In this document: positions 27,981-37,837 of the stretch, in pieces
Position numbering within the stretch: the first letter of the stretch is position 1
How the letters are laid out: each line of letters starts with the position of its first letter
Source: Clostridiaceae bacterium
GTDB lineage: Bacteria; Bacillota; Clostridia; Oscillospirales; Acutalibacteraceae
Direction of reading: 5' to 3'
Assembly (NCBI GenBank): GCA_016280595.1
Contig: JAEEHB010000029.1
Coordinates: forward strand, 16,809-80,808
DNA length: 64,000 bases
Translations under genes and position numbers: made by a program
Notes under the pieces: model-generated
What the model was told of the DNA's origin: nothing
The model's database searches: none
The model's input: the letters and a program-made list of their open reading frames with translations, nothing else

Positions 27981-29321
27981 ATGTCCGGCAAAAAAGGTGA
28001 AATAATTTTCAATATTGCGCGGCTGCTGAATGTGGCGTTTATCGTTTATTCGATTTACTACTGCTTCATTCGGTTCTATAACCCTTTGCTTCCGGAATAC
28101 TATTACTGGAAGGGCCAGCTGATGATAGTCGCCGTGTTTGCCTTCCTTTACCTCATCTTCGCCGATGTTTACGATGCCTTTGATATACGAACGGGCAGAA
28201 TTTCCGAAATTCTTTACGGGCAGATTCTCGCCCTGCTGCTGTCGGATACGGTGATGTATCTCGTGATAGTTTTCATCATGAAACGCTTCCCGACCATCGT
28301 GCCCGCGCTCGTCACCCTTGCGGTGCAGATTTGCTTCCTGATTGCGTGGTCGTTCCTTTCAAAGAAGGTTTATCTTGCCGCGGTGCCGCCGCTTAAAACC
28401 GCAGTTGTGAGTGACAGCGATGCCGGGCTCGATTCAATCATTAAAAGCCATAATCTCGACTTTCAGTTTGAGGTGAGCGCCACGCTGGATTCCGGTTCGT
28501 GCGCCGCCGATGTCACCTGCCTGTCGGGCTTTGAGGCGGTGTTTCTCAGCGCCTCCGGACAGAATAAAGACACTATTATCAAATACTGCATCGAAAACGG
28601 CATCCGCGTGTTCTTCATCCCCGAGGTCGGCGATATGTTCGTTTACGGCTCGGAAAAGAAGCATATGCTCCACCTGCCTGTTTTTGAGGCGGGCAGATAC
28701 AGCCCTCCCCTCGTTTTTCTGCTGGTGAAAAGGGCTTTTGATATCATCTTTTCGCTCGCGTTCATCCTTTTACTCTCGCCGTTTATGCTTATAATCGCGC
28801 TGGCGGTCAAAGCGTGCGACGGCGGCCCCGTTTTTTACCGGCAGACAAGGCTCACCAAGGGCGGCAAGGAGTTCAGTATTATCAAATTCCGCTCGATGCG
28901 AGTTGATGCCGAAAACGGTAAGGCGATTCTCTCCACAGGTGACAGCGACGACCGCATTACCCCGGTCGGCAGAGTGATACGCAAAATCCGCGCGGACGAA
29001 CTGCCGCAACTGTTCAACATACTTTCAGGCTCAATGTCTTTCGTCGGTCCCAGACCGGAGAGACCGGAGATTGCCGAAGAATACTGCCGCGCGTTGCCCG
29101 ATTTTTCGCTGCGCCTTCAGGCGAAGGCGGGGCTCACCGGCTATGCCCAGGTTTACGGCAAATACAACACCACGCCCGAAGACAAGCTCAAAATGGATCT
29201 TATGTATATCGCCCGCCCCTCGCTCGCGGAAGATTTCAGGATAATTTTTGCAACGATTAAGATTCTCTTTGTGCCGGAGAGCACGGAGGGGTTTGCGAGC
29301 AGCGAAGCGGAGAAAAAGTAA
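27981..29321 (+). CDS. Undecaprenyl-phosphate sugar phosphotransferase (polyprenyl glycosylphosphotransferase)
   Basis: C-terminal bacterial sugar transferase domain KRAFDIIFSLAFILLLSPFMLIIALAVKACDGGPVFYRQTRLTKGGKEFSIIKFRSMR...DELPQLFNILSGSMSFVGPRPERP. Confidence 0.95.
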   Translation: MSGKKGEIIFNIARLLNVAFIVYSIYYCFIRFYNPLLPEYYYWKGQLMIVAVFAFLYLIFADVYDAFDIRTGRISEILYGQILALLLSDTVMYLVIVFIMKRFPTIVPALVTLAVQICFLIAWSFLSKKVYLAAVPPLKTAVVSDSDAGLDSIIKSHNLDFQFEVSATLDSGSCAADVTCLSGFEAVFLSASGQNKDTIIKYCIENGIRVFFIPEVGDMFVYGSEKKHMLHLPVFEAGRYSPPLVFLLVKRAFDIIFSLAFILLLSPFMLIIALAVKACDGGPVFYRQTRLTKGGKEFSIIKFRSMRVDAENGKAILSTGDSDDRITPVGRVIRKIRADELPQLFNILSGSMSFVGPRPERPEIAEEYCRALPDFSLRLQAKAGLTGYAQVYGKYNTTPEDKLKMDLMYIARPSLAEDFRIIFATIKILFVPESTEGFASSEAEKK

Positions 29322-29325
29322 CGCT

Positions 29326-30441
29326 ATGAAAAAAGTATTGTTCGTTGCCACGGTGGTCAAAACGCATATAATGGAGTTTCACCTGCCCTATCTCAAAGCG
29401 CTTAAAGAGGCGGGGTGGGAAACCGCTGTTGCCGCGCGCAATGATTACGAAAACCCGGCAGATTGCGTGATACCTTACTGCGATAATTATTACAATATTG
29501 AATTTGAACGAAGCCCGTTTAAGCCGCAAAATATAAAAGCATATAAAGAACTAAAAAAACTGATTGAAGAAAACGATTATGATGTGATTCACTGCCACAC
29601 TCCCGTAGGCGGCGCGCTCACCCGCCTTGCCGCGAGAAAAGCAAGGAAACGCGGCACAAAAGTTTTTTACACCGCTCACGGCTTTCATTTCTGCAAAGGT
29701 GCGCCTATTAAGAATTGGCTCATATTTTACCCTGCCGAAAAATTCCTCTCGCGCTTTACGGATGTTCTTTTCACAATCAACAAAGAAGATTACAGCCGCG
29801 CCCTGAAATTTCACGCAAAAGAAACGTTGTATGTACCCGGCGTGGGCGTTGATATTGATAAATTCAAAAACACAGCCGTTGACCGCGCCGCAAAGAGGAC
29901 CGAAATCGGCGTGCCGGAAGATTGCTTTTTGATTTTGTCTGTCGGCGAACTCAATAAAAACAAAAACCACGAACTGATAATCCGCGCGCTCAAAGAACTC
30001 GACAGCCCGGATATTCACTACGCGCTTGCCGGATCGGGTGAACTGCTTGATTACCTGAAAAACCTTGCCGTTTCACTCGGCGTTGAGCATCAGGTGCATT
30101 TTCTCGGTTACAGGCAAGACGCCGCGCAGTTATACAAGACCGCCGATGTGCTTGTGCATCCCTCGTTCAGGGAGGGCCTGCCTGTTGCCGTGATGGAAGC
30201 ACTCGCAAGCGGCCTGCCCGTGATTGCCACAAAAATACGCGGCAGTGCCGACCTCATAGAAGACGGCGTGAACGGATATCTGATTGATAACAGCGTGCCC
30301 GCACTCTGTGAAAAAACAAGAGAATGCATAAGCGAAAAAAACAGCGGAAAAATAACCGCCGTTTTACCCGAGAAATATGACGTGAAGTCCGTTGTGGACG
30401 AAGTGATGAAATATTACGGCGAGCCGGAGGAAATAAAATGA
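29326..30441 (+). CDS. Glycosyltransferase family 4
   Basis: MKKVLFVATVVKTHIMEFHLPYLKAL...DVIHCHTPVGGALTRLAARKARKRGTKVFYTAHGFHF...VHPSFREGLPVAVMEALASGLPVIATKIRGSADLI. Confidence 0.93.
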   Translation: MKKVLFVATVVKTHIMEFHLPYLKALKEAGWETAVAARNDYENPADCVIPYCDNYYNIEFERSPFKPQNIKAYKELKKLIEENDYDVIHCHTPVGGALTRLAARKARKRGTKVFYTAHGFHFCKGAPIKNWLIFYPAEKFLSRFTDVLFTINKEDYSRALKFHAKETLYVPGVGVDIDKFKNTAVDRAAKRTEIGVPEDCFLILSVGELNKNKNHELIIRALKELDSPDIHYALAGSGELLDYLKNLAVSLGVEHQVHFLGYRQDAAQLYKTADVLVHPSFREGLPVAVMEALASGLPVIATKIRGSADLIEDGVNGYLIDNSVPALCEKTRECISEKNSGKITAVLPEKYDVKSVVDEVMKYYGEPEEIK

Positions 30442-31541
30442 TTCCGAAAAAAATACTTCTCGTCTTCGGCACAAGACCCGAAGCCATTAAAATGTGCCCG
30501 CTTGTCAATGAATTGAAATCCAGATCCGGTATTCAAACAGTTGTTTGTGTTACCGGTCAGCATCGTCAGATGCTTGATCAGGTTCTTAAGGTGTTTAATG
30601 TTGTTCCGAATTATGACCTCTCAATCATGAGAGAAAAACAGACTCTCTTTGATATTACAACAGCAATTCTCGAAAACATAAAAGCAGTCCTTGAAAAAGA
30701 AAAACCGGATATCTGCCTGGTTCACGGAGATACGAGCACAAGTTTTGTCACTGCTTTGGCATGCTTTTATCTGCAAATACCTGTAGGTCATGTTGAAGCG
30801 GGTTTGCGCACATATAATATCCGTAGCCCATACCCCGAGGAATTCAACAGGCAAGCCGTTTCAATTATATCCCAATACAATTTTGCTCCAACAGAAAGAG
30901 CAAAGAACAACCTGATTAAAGAGGGTAAAAACCCCGGCAGTATCTGGGTAACCGGAAATACGGTTATTGATGCGCTAAAAACGACCGTAAAAGACGATTA
31001 CCGAAATCCCGAACTTGACTGGGCAAATGACAGCAGATTGATTTTCATAACCGCACACCGCCGGGAAAATCTGGGCGAACCCATGCATAATATGTTCAGA
31101 GCAATAAAGCGGGTTTTGAATGAACACCAGGATGTTAAAGCGTTATATCCCGTGCATATGAATCCTGCGGTCAGAGAAACAGTTAACGCCGAGCTAGGCG
31201 GTTGTGAAAGAATACATCTCATTGAACCTGTTGACGTTTTTGACTGCCACAATATAATGGCAAGAAGTTATCTTATTCTTACGGATTCGGGCGGAATTCA
31301 GGAAGAAGCCCCGTCACTCGGCAAACCAGTTCTGGTAATGCGTGATACAACCGAACGCCCCGAAGGCATAGAGGCAGGAACCCTTAAACTGGTCGGAACG
31401 GACGAAGAAACAATATATCAATCCTTCTCGGAGTTATTGTCAGATAAGCAGTTATATGATCAAATGGCAAATGCCGTTAATCCTTACGGTGATGGATTTG
31501 CCTGTAAAAGAATCGCCGATATTCTTGAAAACAACTTGTAA
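30438..31541 (+). CDS. wecB: UDP-N-acetylglucosamine 2-epimerase (non-hydrolysing)
   Basis: LLVFGTRPEAIKMCPLVNEL...VCVTGQHRQMLDQVL...VHGDTSTSF...GHVEAGLRTYNIRSPYPEEFNRQ...TAHRRENLGEPM...LTDSGGIQEEAPSLGKPVLVMRDTTERPEG. Confidence 0.97.
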   Translation: MIPKKILLVFGTRPEAIKMCPLVNELKSRSGIQTVVCVTGQHRQMLDQVLKVFNVVPNYDLSIMREKQTLFDITTAILENIKAVLEKEKPDICLVHGDTSTSFVTALACFYLQIPVGHVEAGLRTYNIRSPYPEEFNRQAVSIISQYNFAPTERAKNNLIKEGKNPGSIWVTGNTVIDALKTTVKDDYRNPELDWANDSRLIFITAHRRENLGEPMHNMFRAIKRVLNEHQDVKALYPVHMNPAVRETVNAELGGCERIHLIEPVDVFDCHNIMARSYLILTDSGGIQEEAPSLGKPVLVMRDTTERPEGIEAGTLKLVGTDEETIYQSFSELLSDKQLYDQMANAVNPYGDGFACKRIADILENNL

Positions 31542-31552
31542 AGGAGCCCGAT

Positions 31553-32344
31553 ATGATTCCAAAGGTTATTCATTACTGCTGGTTCGGCGGCAATCCTTTG
31601 CCCGACCTCGCAATCAAATGTATTGAAAGCTGGAAGAAATTTTGCCCCGATTATGAAATAATAGAGTGGAATGAGAGCAATTTCAATCTTGATGAATGCG
31701 TATACGCAAAAGAGGCCTATGAAAATAAGAAATGGGCTTTTGTTACAGACTATGTGCGACTCAAAGTACTGTATGATTGCGGCGGAATTTATATGGATAC
31801 AGATGTTGAAGTAATAAAGCCTCTTGACAGTCTGCTGGATTATAAAGCAGTATCGGGATTCGAATCGGACAGTCAAATACCCACCGGTCTTATGGCATCT
31901 GAAAAGAATCACCCGATGATATATGAACTTCTGCACGATTATGACAACTCTCATTTTGTTTTGGGTGATGGTTCGTTGGATTTAACAACCAATGTGATCC
32001 GTATAACAAAAGTTTTTTTAAAATATGGTTTTTCTCCGAATAACGAACGCCAAACAATTAACGAGTTTACTCTACTGCCAAAAGATTATCTGTGTCCGAA
32101 AGATTTAAAGACATATCAGGTGTTTATTACTAAAAACACATTATCAATTCATCACTTCGATGGAAGTTGGCTGGATGAGGAATCTGTCTATTATCGTGAT
32201 TTGAGATTAAAATTGGCAAAAAATATACCCGTATTCCCGGCCAAAATAATTGCTTTATTTGTTACATCGTTAAAGTTTTACGGTCTTAAGTGGCCTGTTT
32301 TTATTTCTTTAAAAATAAAAAACTCAATTAAAAACAGAATGTAA
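31553..32344 (+). CDS. Glycosyltransferase (GT32-like, DXD sugar-binding type)
   Basis: MIPKVIHYCWFGGNPLPDLAIKCIESWKKFCPDYEIIEWNESNF...VTDYVRLKVLYDCGGIYMDTDVEVIKPLD. Confidence 0.9.
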   Translation: MIPKVIHYCWFGGNPLPDLAIKCIESWKKFCPDYEIIEWNESNFNLDECVYAKEAYENKKWAFVTDYVRLKVLYDCGGIYMDTDVEVIKPLDSLLDYKAVSGFESDSQIPTGLMASEKNHPMIYELLHDYDNSHFVLGDGSLDLTTNVIRITKVFLKYGFSPNNERQTINEFTLLPKDYLCPKDLKTYQVFITKNTLSIHHFDGSWLDEESVYYRDLRLKLAKNIPVFPAKIIALFVTSLKFYGLKWPVFISLKIKNSIKNRM

Positions 32345-32381
32345 AATAACAAACTGATGTTTTTATTGAAAAGGAATAAGT

Positions 32382-33617
32382 ATGGATGTCAAAAATGTTT
32401 TATGGTTTTTAAAATATAAAAAAAGCCGTATTGAAGAAACTCAGTGGTTTTTTACAAGTCATAACGGCGATTACAGTGATAATTCTAAAGCCTTGTCAGA
32501 AACAGTTCACTTGCTTTATCCTGAAATAAGAATTGTTTGGGGTATTAATAAGACTAAAGATTATGTTTTGCCATCATATATTAAAAGTGTGGTGTTTCAA
32601 TCTGAAGATTACTATCGTGAAAGAGCAAAATCAAAAGTATTGATTGATAATGTTTACTGTGAAAACGCTTTTGTTTTGTATAAATCTGAGCCCTTAAAAA
32701 ATCTTGCAAAGGCTATGCTATTAAATGCAACTAAAAAAAAGCAAAAATGCTATGGACTGTGGCATGGCACTCCTTTAAAGAAAATGGGTAGAGATCAATG
32801 TGGAAATGAAGATGTATCCGGATTCATATGTAATGACCTCACACTTATTACCGGAAACAACTATACTTCAAAAATAATGGCCCACCTCTCTTTTGACCAA
32901 ATGGAAATACTGTCTCTCGGTCTTCCCAGAAATGATATTTTGTTTTCTGAAAACACAAACCAAAACGAAGTAAAATCAAAGCTGAGAATTTCCGCTGACA
33001 AAAAAGTTCTTTTATATGCTCCTACTTTTAGAAATGACGGAAAAGACACAGACGGAATCAATTTGAAAAGAAGCGGCATTGAGCAATTAGAGTTAATAAA
33101 TATCGATTCGCTTCTTACTGCTTTTTCCGAGCAATTTGGCGGTGACTGGATATTTGTTTGCAGATTTCATTATCATGTATCTTCAGTTGTTGATTGGGAT
33201 ATGATAAAAACAAAGTATCAAGGAAAAGTAGTATGCGGTAATATTTCAGATGATATGGCGGACTATTTGAAATGTGCCGATGCATTAATTACAGATTACA
33301 GTTCAGTTATGTTCGATTTTGCTTTGACAGGAAAGCCCTGTTTTCTTTTTGCACACGACCTGACTAATTATGAATGTCACGAACGTGGTTTTTACATTCC
33401 TTTTGAAAAACTGCCTTTTCCTGCTGCACAGACAAACGAAGAACTATTAAAAGTTATAAAAAATTTCGATAAAAAGGAATATACAGACCAAATAACAGAA
33501 TGTCTTAAGATGCTCGGAAATACCGATGACGGCAAGGCAAGTAAAAGAATAGCAAATTATATTTATGATGAGGTTTATGACAAAAAAGCATCACTTCCTA
33601 TAAAGAATAATGTTTAA
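32382..33617 (+). CDS. CDP-glycerol glycerophosphotransferase family protein
   Basis: YGLWHGTPLKKMGRD...LLYAPTFRNDGK...DDMADYLKCADALITDYSSVMFDFALTGKPCFLFAHDLTNYECHERGFY. Confidence 0.9.
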   Translation: MDVKNVLWFLKYKKSRIEETQWFFTSHNGDYSDNSKALSETVHLLYPEIRIVWGINKTKDYVLPSYIKSVVFQSEDYYRERAKSKVLIDNVYCENAFVLYKSEPLKNLAKAMLLNATKKKQKCYGLWHGTPLKKMGRDQCGNEDVSGFICNDLTLITGNNYTSKIMAHLSFDQMEILSLGLPRNDILFSENTNQNEVKSKLRISADKKVLLYAPTFRNDGKDTDGINLKRSGIEQLELINIDSLLTAFSEQFGGDWIFVCRFHYHVSSVVDWDMIKTKYQGKVVCGNISDDMADYLKCADALITDYSSVMFDFALTGKPCFLFAHDLTNYECHERGFYIPFEKLPFPAAQTNEELLKVIKNFDKKEYTDQITECLKMLGNTDDGKASKRIANYIYDEVYDKKASLPIKNNV

Positions 33618-33654
33618 AGCATAAAAAATAATATGTTTTTGATACGGAGGAAAA

Positions 33655-34362
33655 ATGAAAGCGTTAATTCTCGCTGCCGGTCTGGGGCTCAGGCTGGCAC
33701 CATTGACAAATGATGTTCCTAAAGCGTTAATAAAGGTTAACGGAAAATCAATTATCATTAATCAAATTGAAATCTTATATAATCTGGGAATAAAAGAAAT
33801 CTATGTCGTTACCGGTTACAAATCGGAATTGCTTGAAGCCGAAATTATTTCCCGGTTTCCGCATGTGTTTTTTTTGCATAACAACGATTATTCAACCACA
33901 AACAATATGTATTCTGCGTATCTCGGCAGAGAAAAGATGCTGGGCTCTGGTTTTTTAATGATGAACGGAGATGTGTTTTTTGATCAATCGGTAGTTGAAT
34001 CGTTGCTTGAAACTGAGTATGAAGATGCTATCGTCGTTGACATAGGTAATTATATTGAAGAGTCGATGAAAGTGGTTGAGGAAAACGGCAAGCTGACTGA
34101 AATATCAAAAAGCATTGAGAGAGAGTTGGCTTTGGGTTCTTCGATTGATATCTATAAGTTTTCAGCAAAAAGCGGTGAAATCTTTTTCCGGAAATGCGCT
34201 GAATATATAGATAACGGTATAGTTAAAAAATGGAGCGAAGTAGCTCTAAATGATATCCTTAAGATGTGTGACTTTAGGCCGTGCCAATTAAACGGAAGAT
34301 GGTTTGAAATAGACGACATTAAAGATTTAAAAGCAGCCGAAATAATGTTCAAAGAAATCTAG
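33655..34362 (+). CDS. Sugar/choline-phosphate nucleotidyltransferase (LicC-like)
   Basis: MKALILAAGLGLRLAPLTNDVPKALIKVNGKSIIINQIEILYNLGIKEIYVVTGYK...SSIDIYKFS. Confidence 0.85.
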   Translation: MKALILAAGLGLRLAPLTNDVPKALIKVNGKSIIINQIEILYNLGIKEIYVVTGYKSELLEAEIISRFPHVFFLHNNDYSTTNNMYSAYLGREKMLGSGFLMMNGDVFFDQSVVESLLETEYEDAIVVDIGNYIEESMKVVEENGKLTEISKSIERELALGSSIDIYKFSAKSGEIFFRKCAEYIDNGIVKKWSEVALNDILKMCDFRPCQLNGRWFEIDDIKDLKAAEIMFKEI

Positions 34363-34372
34363 GAGTTTTGTA

Positions 34373-35821
34373 ATGGGTAAGTTGTTTCAGAAATTCAATA
34401 ATTTGCCCGTCAAAGTCAAATCATCCATTTGGGCTCTGATTTGCGGTGCCCTGCAAAAAGGAATACATGTAATAACAACCCCGATTTTTACAAGACTGCT
34501 TTCCACCTCGGAATACGGTCAATACGGTGTTTTTAATTCCTGGTTTCAGATTCTGACAATTATAGTTTCACTTAATCTTTTTGCCGGTGTATTTCAACAA
34601 GGGCTTGTAAAATTTGACAGTGACAAAGATTCTTTTACTTCCTCTTTTCAGGGTGTCACAACAGTCCTTGTTGCAATATGGACTGTTATTTATCTCTCTT
34701 TTAAAAACTTCTGGAATGACATCCTCTCGCTCACAACAGTGCAGATGTTGCTTATGCTTCTTTTTATCTGGCTGTCGGCAGTTTTCGGCTTTTGGATAGC
34801 GGAGCAGAGAAACGCTTACAGATATAAGGCACTTGTTATTGTAACACTGATTGTTTCCGTGCTGAGCCCTGTTACTTCGATTATATTCATAAAGCTTTCC
34901 GATGATAAAGTAACTGCAAAAATTCTCGGCAGCGTGCTGATTGCCTTTATTGTTTATCTGCCGCTGTATTTTATTCAACTGAACAAAGGCAGAAGATTTT
35001 TCTCGGCAGATTACTGGAAATACGCTCTGTCTTTCGGCATACCGCTTATCCCACACTATCTCTCACAGGTTGTGCTCAACAGTTCCGACAGGATAATGAT
35101 TGAGCGTATAGTTGATGATTCGTCCGCCGGAATATATAACCTTGCATATGCTGTTGCAATGATAATGGTTATCTTCAATAATGCTCTGCTTCAAACTCTG
35201 AGTCCCTGGATTTATCAAAGAATAAAAGCAAAAGAAATAAGTGAAATTGAACCCATTGCTTATATATCTCTTATTGGCGTTGCAATAGTAAACTTTGTTT
35301 TAATTCTTATCGCGCCAGAAGCGGTCAGGATATTCGCCCCGGCAGAATACTACGATGCAATATGGGTTATCCCGCCTGTGGCGATGAGTGTTTACTATAT
35401 GTATTGCTATGATATGTTTGCGAAGTTTGCTTTTTACTATGAGAAAAAGCACTTCATAGCAATCGCCAGTGTGATTGCCGCCGTTGCAAACATAGTTTTA
35501 AACTTCATATTCATAAAAAAATTCGGCTTTATCGCCGCAGGTTATACCACGCTTGTATGCTTTATTCTCTACGCAACAGGTCATTATATATTTATGAATA
35601 CAGTCTGCAAGAAGTATTGTGACGGCGTGAAGCCCTATGATACAATGTTGATTATTCTGATTTCCTTTACGTTTACTCTTGCCGGTTTTTTGGTTTTGCC
35701 TGTATATACGCATTTTTATACCAGATATTTAATACTCGCAATAATAATTATTGCCGCTGTTTTATATCGCAAAACAATAACTAAAAGCATCAAAACGATT
35801 CTTTCAATGAAAAAAGCATAA
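34373..35821 (+). CDS. Polysaccharide flippase (Wzx/MATE-like)
   Basis: 482 aa polytopic membrane protein; IWALICGALQKGIHVITTPIFTRLLSTSEYGQYGVFNSW; typical oligosaccharide flippase start. Confidence 0.9.
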   Translation: MGKLFQKFNNLPVKVKSSIWALICGALQKGIHVITTPIFTRLLSTSEYGQYGVFNSWFQILTIIVSLNLFAGVFQQGLVKFDSDKDSFTSSFQGVTTVLVAIWTVIYLSFKNFWNDILSLTTVQMLLMLLFIWLSAVFGFWIAEQRNAYRYKALVIVTLIVSVLSPVTSIIFIKLSDDKVTAKILGSVLIAFIVYLPLYFIQLNKGRRFFSADYWKYALSFGIPLIPHYLSQVVLNSSDRIMIERIVDDSSAGIYNLAYAVAMIMVIFNNALLQTLSPWIYQRIKAKEISEIEPIAYISLIGVAIVNFVLILIAPEAVRIFAPAEYYDAIWVIPPVAMSVYYMYCYDMFAKFAFYYEKKHFIAIASVIAAVANIVLNFIFIKKFGFIAAGYTTLVCFILYATGHYIFMNTVCKKYCDGVKPYDTMLIILISFTFTLAGFLVLPVYTHFYTRYLILAIIIIAAVLYRKTITKSIKTILSMKKA

Positions 35822-35832
35822 GCGGAGGCTCT

Positions 35833-37530
35833 ATGAACCTTAAATCACTCACCGAAAACAGATATACTCTCAATGATATCTTCGTTAAAAACAGCGAGGG
35901 CTGGCTTGCCGTTGCTTTGCTTATGTATCCGCTGGCACATATAGTTCATATAATTGTATATACGTTTTTGTTTAAAGAAACGATGAACTTTGAACAGCTC
36001 TTGAAAGCGCTCAGTACATACGAGTATCCCGGTGATTATTTCGCCGGAATTATCAACTGTTTTTTTACGATTTCTCTTTTAGTTGGTATTGTTGGTATAA
36101 TTACAAAGTTAATATATGAAAAGAGAAATAAAACTCTGATTAATTCCGATAAAAGTCCGGGGCTGTTTTTTCTCGTCTTTCTGATACTGGCATGTATTTC
36201 GATTGCATTAAACGGGATATCCAGAGAACTCTTTTTTGGGCTCACGCCCAGAGGAGAGGCTTTCTTGTCAATTCTTATGTATTTCTTCTACTATTTTGCC
36301 GGCTCACTGATTAGAAAAGAAAAAATAAAATATTACATATTATATTTTATTTTGGGGCTTGGACTTGTAAACGGCGCAATGACGCTTGTAAATGAATATG
36401 TCTGGGAAATACCGATAGCAAATCATCCACATCTTTGTTCTGTTTATTACAATATCAATTTTTATGCATATTTTCTCACAATTCTGATTATGCTTTCTGC
36501 CGCGCTTATACTCAAAGATGAAAACAAGGGCAGAAAAGCGTTTGCATTTATTTCGCTCTGCCTTAATTCCTATGTGCTTGCGCTGAACAACACTTTCGGC
36601 TGCTTCGTTGCATGTTTTTTAGCGTTCATAATAATGATAATCGCTGATTCGGTAATCAGAAAGAAATTCAGCTTTTCCGCACTTGGTCTTTTCGGGGTTT
36701 TTCTTACAATTTGTATGATAACAAGTCTTTTTGTAGAAAGTTTCTTCACACAACTTCTTACAATGTTTACAGATCTGAGACTCATAATCTTTGATGAAGA
36801 AAATGCGGATGACGCCGGCACACTTCGCTGGGGGCTCTGGCGAAACACGATGAGATATATAAGAGAAAAACCTTGGATTGGTTTCGGCTTTGAAGGTATT
36901 GCTGAAAGATTGGATTCAGATGCCGGACAAGATAAGGTTCACAACGAATATCTCGAGTATGCCGCAGATTTTGGTCTGCCCGCGGTGCTTTGCTACATTA
37001 GCGGATTGATTGCGATTTATATAAAAGCACTTAAGAAAAGAGCGCTGATAGACGGCGCCACATTCTGCGCGCTGGTTGCGGCGTTCGGTTACATCGGCTC
37101 GGCATTTTTCGGCAACACGATGGTATTCATTGCTCCCCTGTTTTTCATAGTGCTCGGCCTCGCAAACGCAATAGGATCGGAGCCGGATGTCATTCCGAGC
37201 GTAGCCGAGGAAGCTACTGAAACCGAAGCCGACGAGTCCGAGATCCTTCGGCTCGCTTCGCTCGCTCAGGATGACACTCCTTGTCATTCCGAGTCTGCCG
37301 AGGAATCTGGTGTCAATGAAACTGAGGAAACCGAGATCCTTCGACTCGCTTCGCTCGCTCAGGATGACACAAATTGTCATTCCGAGCTTGTCGAGGAATC
37401 TGATGTCAATGAAACTGAGGAAACCGAGATCCTTCAACTCGCTTCGCTCGTTCAGGATGACAATAATGTTGCAACTCCTCAGGATGACAATGTTTGTCAT
37501 TCCGAGCCAGCCGAGGAATCTGAACAATAA
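35833..37530 (+). CDS. O-antigen ligase/polymerase-like (Wzy) protein with a translated palindromic-repeat tail
   Basis: Polytopic membrane protein; RWGLWRNTMRYIREKPWIGFGFEGI...KVHNEYLEYAADFGLPAVLCYISGLIAIY is O-antigen ligase-like; last ~110 aa are translated repeats (EILRLASLAQDD..CHSE..EES). Confidence 0.88.
   Translation: MNLKSLTENRYTLNDIFVKNSEGWLAVALLMYPLAHIVHIIVYTFLFKETMNFEQLLKALSTYEYPGDYFAGIINCFFTISLLVGIVGIITKLIYEKRNKTLINSDKSPGLFFLVFLILACISIALNGISRELFFGLTPRGEAFLSILMYFFYYFAGSLIRKEKIKYYILYFILGLGLVNGAMTLVNEYVWEIPIANHPHLCSVYYNINFYAYFLTILIMLSAALILKDENKGRKAFAFISLCLNSYVLALNNTFGCFVACFLAFIIMIIADSVIRKKFSFSALGLFGVFLTICMITSLFVESFFTQLLTMFTDLRLIIFDEENADDAGTLRWGLWRNTMRYIREKPWIGFGFEGIAERLDSDAGQDKVHNEYLEYAADFGLPAVLCYISGLIAIYIKALKKRALIDGATFCALVAAFGYIGSAFFGNTMVFIAPLFFIVLGLANAIGSEPDVIPSVAEEATETEADESEILRLASLAQDDTPCHSESAEESGVNETEETEILRLASLAQDDTNCHSELVEESDVNETEETEILQLASLVQDDNNVATPQDDNVCHSEPAEESEQ
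37188..37527 (+). repeat. Family A palindromic repeat units inside the 3' end of the Wzy-like CDS
   Basis: TGTCATTCCGAG at 37188, 37282, 37375 and 37495 with GATCCTTCGACTCGCTTCGCTCGCTCAGGATGACA between units. Confidence 0.9.
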
Positions 37531-37539
37531 GGTGTTTTT

Positions 37540-37833
37540 ATGCGCGACTACAATTACTATGTGTATATCATCACGACTCAGAATAATAAAGTAATGTATG
37601 TAGGTGTGACAAATGACCTTGCGCGCCGTATATATGAGCATAAAAACAAACTGGTTGACGGATTTACAAAAAAGTATAATGTAAGCAAACTGGTTTATTA
37701 CGAACAAACAACAGATGTTTATTCTGCAATTGAAAGAGAAAAACAAATAAAAGGTTGGCGGCGTGACAAAAAGAATGAATTGGTTGAAACCGTCAACCCC
37801 AATTGGAAAGATTTAAGCGACGAATTGTTTTAA
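37540..37833 (+). CDS. GIY-YIG nuclease domain protein (97 aa)
   Basis: YYVYIITTQNNKVMYVGVTNDLARRIYEHK...FTKKYNVSKLVYYEQTTDVYSAIEREKQIKGWRRDKKNELVETVNPNWKDL. Confidence 0.93.
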   Translation: MRDYNYYVYIITTQNNKVMYVGVTNDLARRIYEHKNKLVDGFTKKYNVSKLVYYEQTTDVYSAIEREKQIKGWRRDKKNELVETVNPNWKDLSDELF

Positions 37834-37837
37834 GAGA

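Noticed and set aside
36916-37746. Minus ORF with 'VILSERSESKDLGFLSF' repeats and plus ORFs 37271..37594 and 37803..37985 with 'VIPSLSRNLRSFGSLRSLRMT'
   Set aside because: Spurious translations of the interspersed palindromic repeat; the first two overlap the real Wzy-like and GIY-YIG genes
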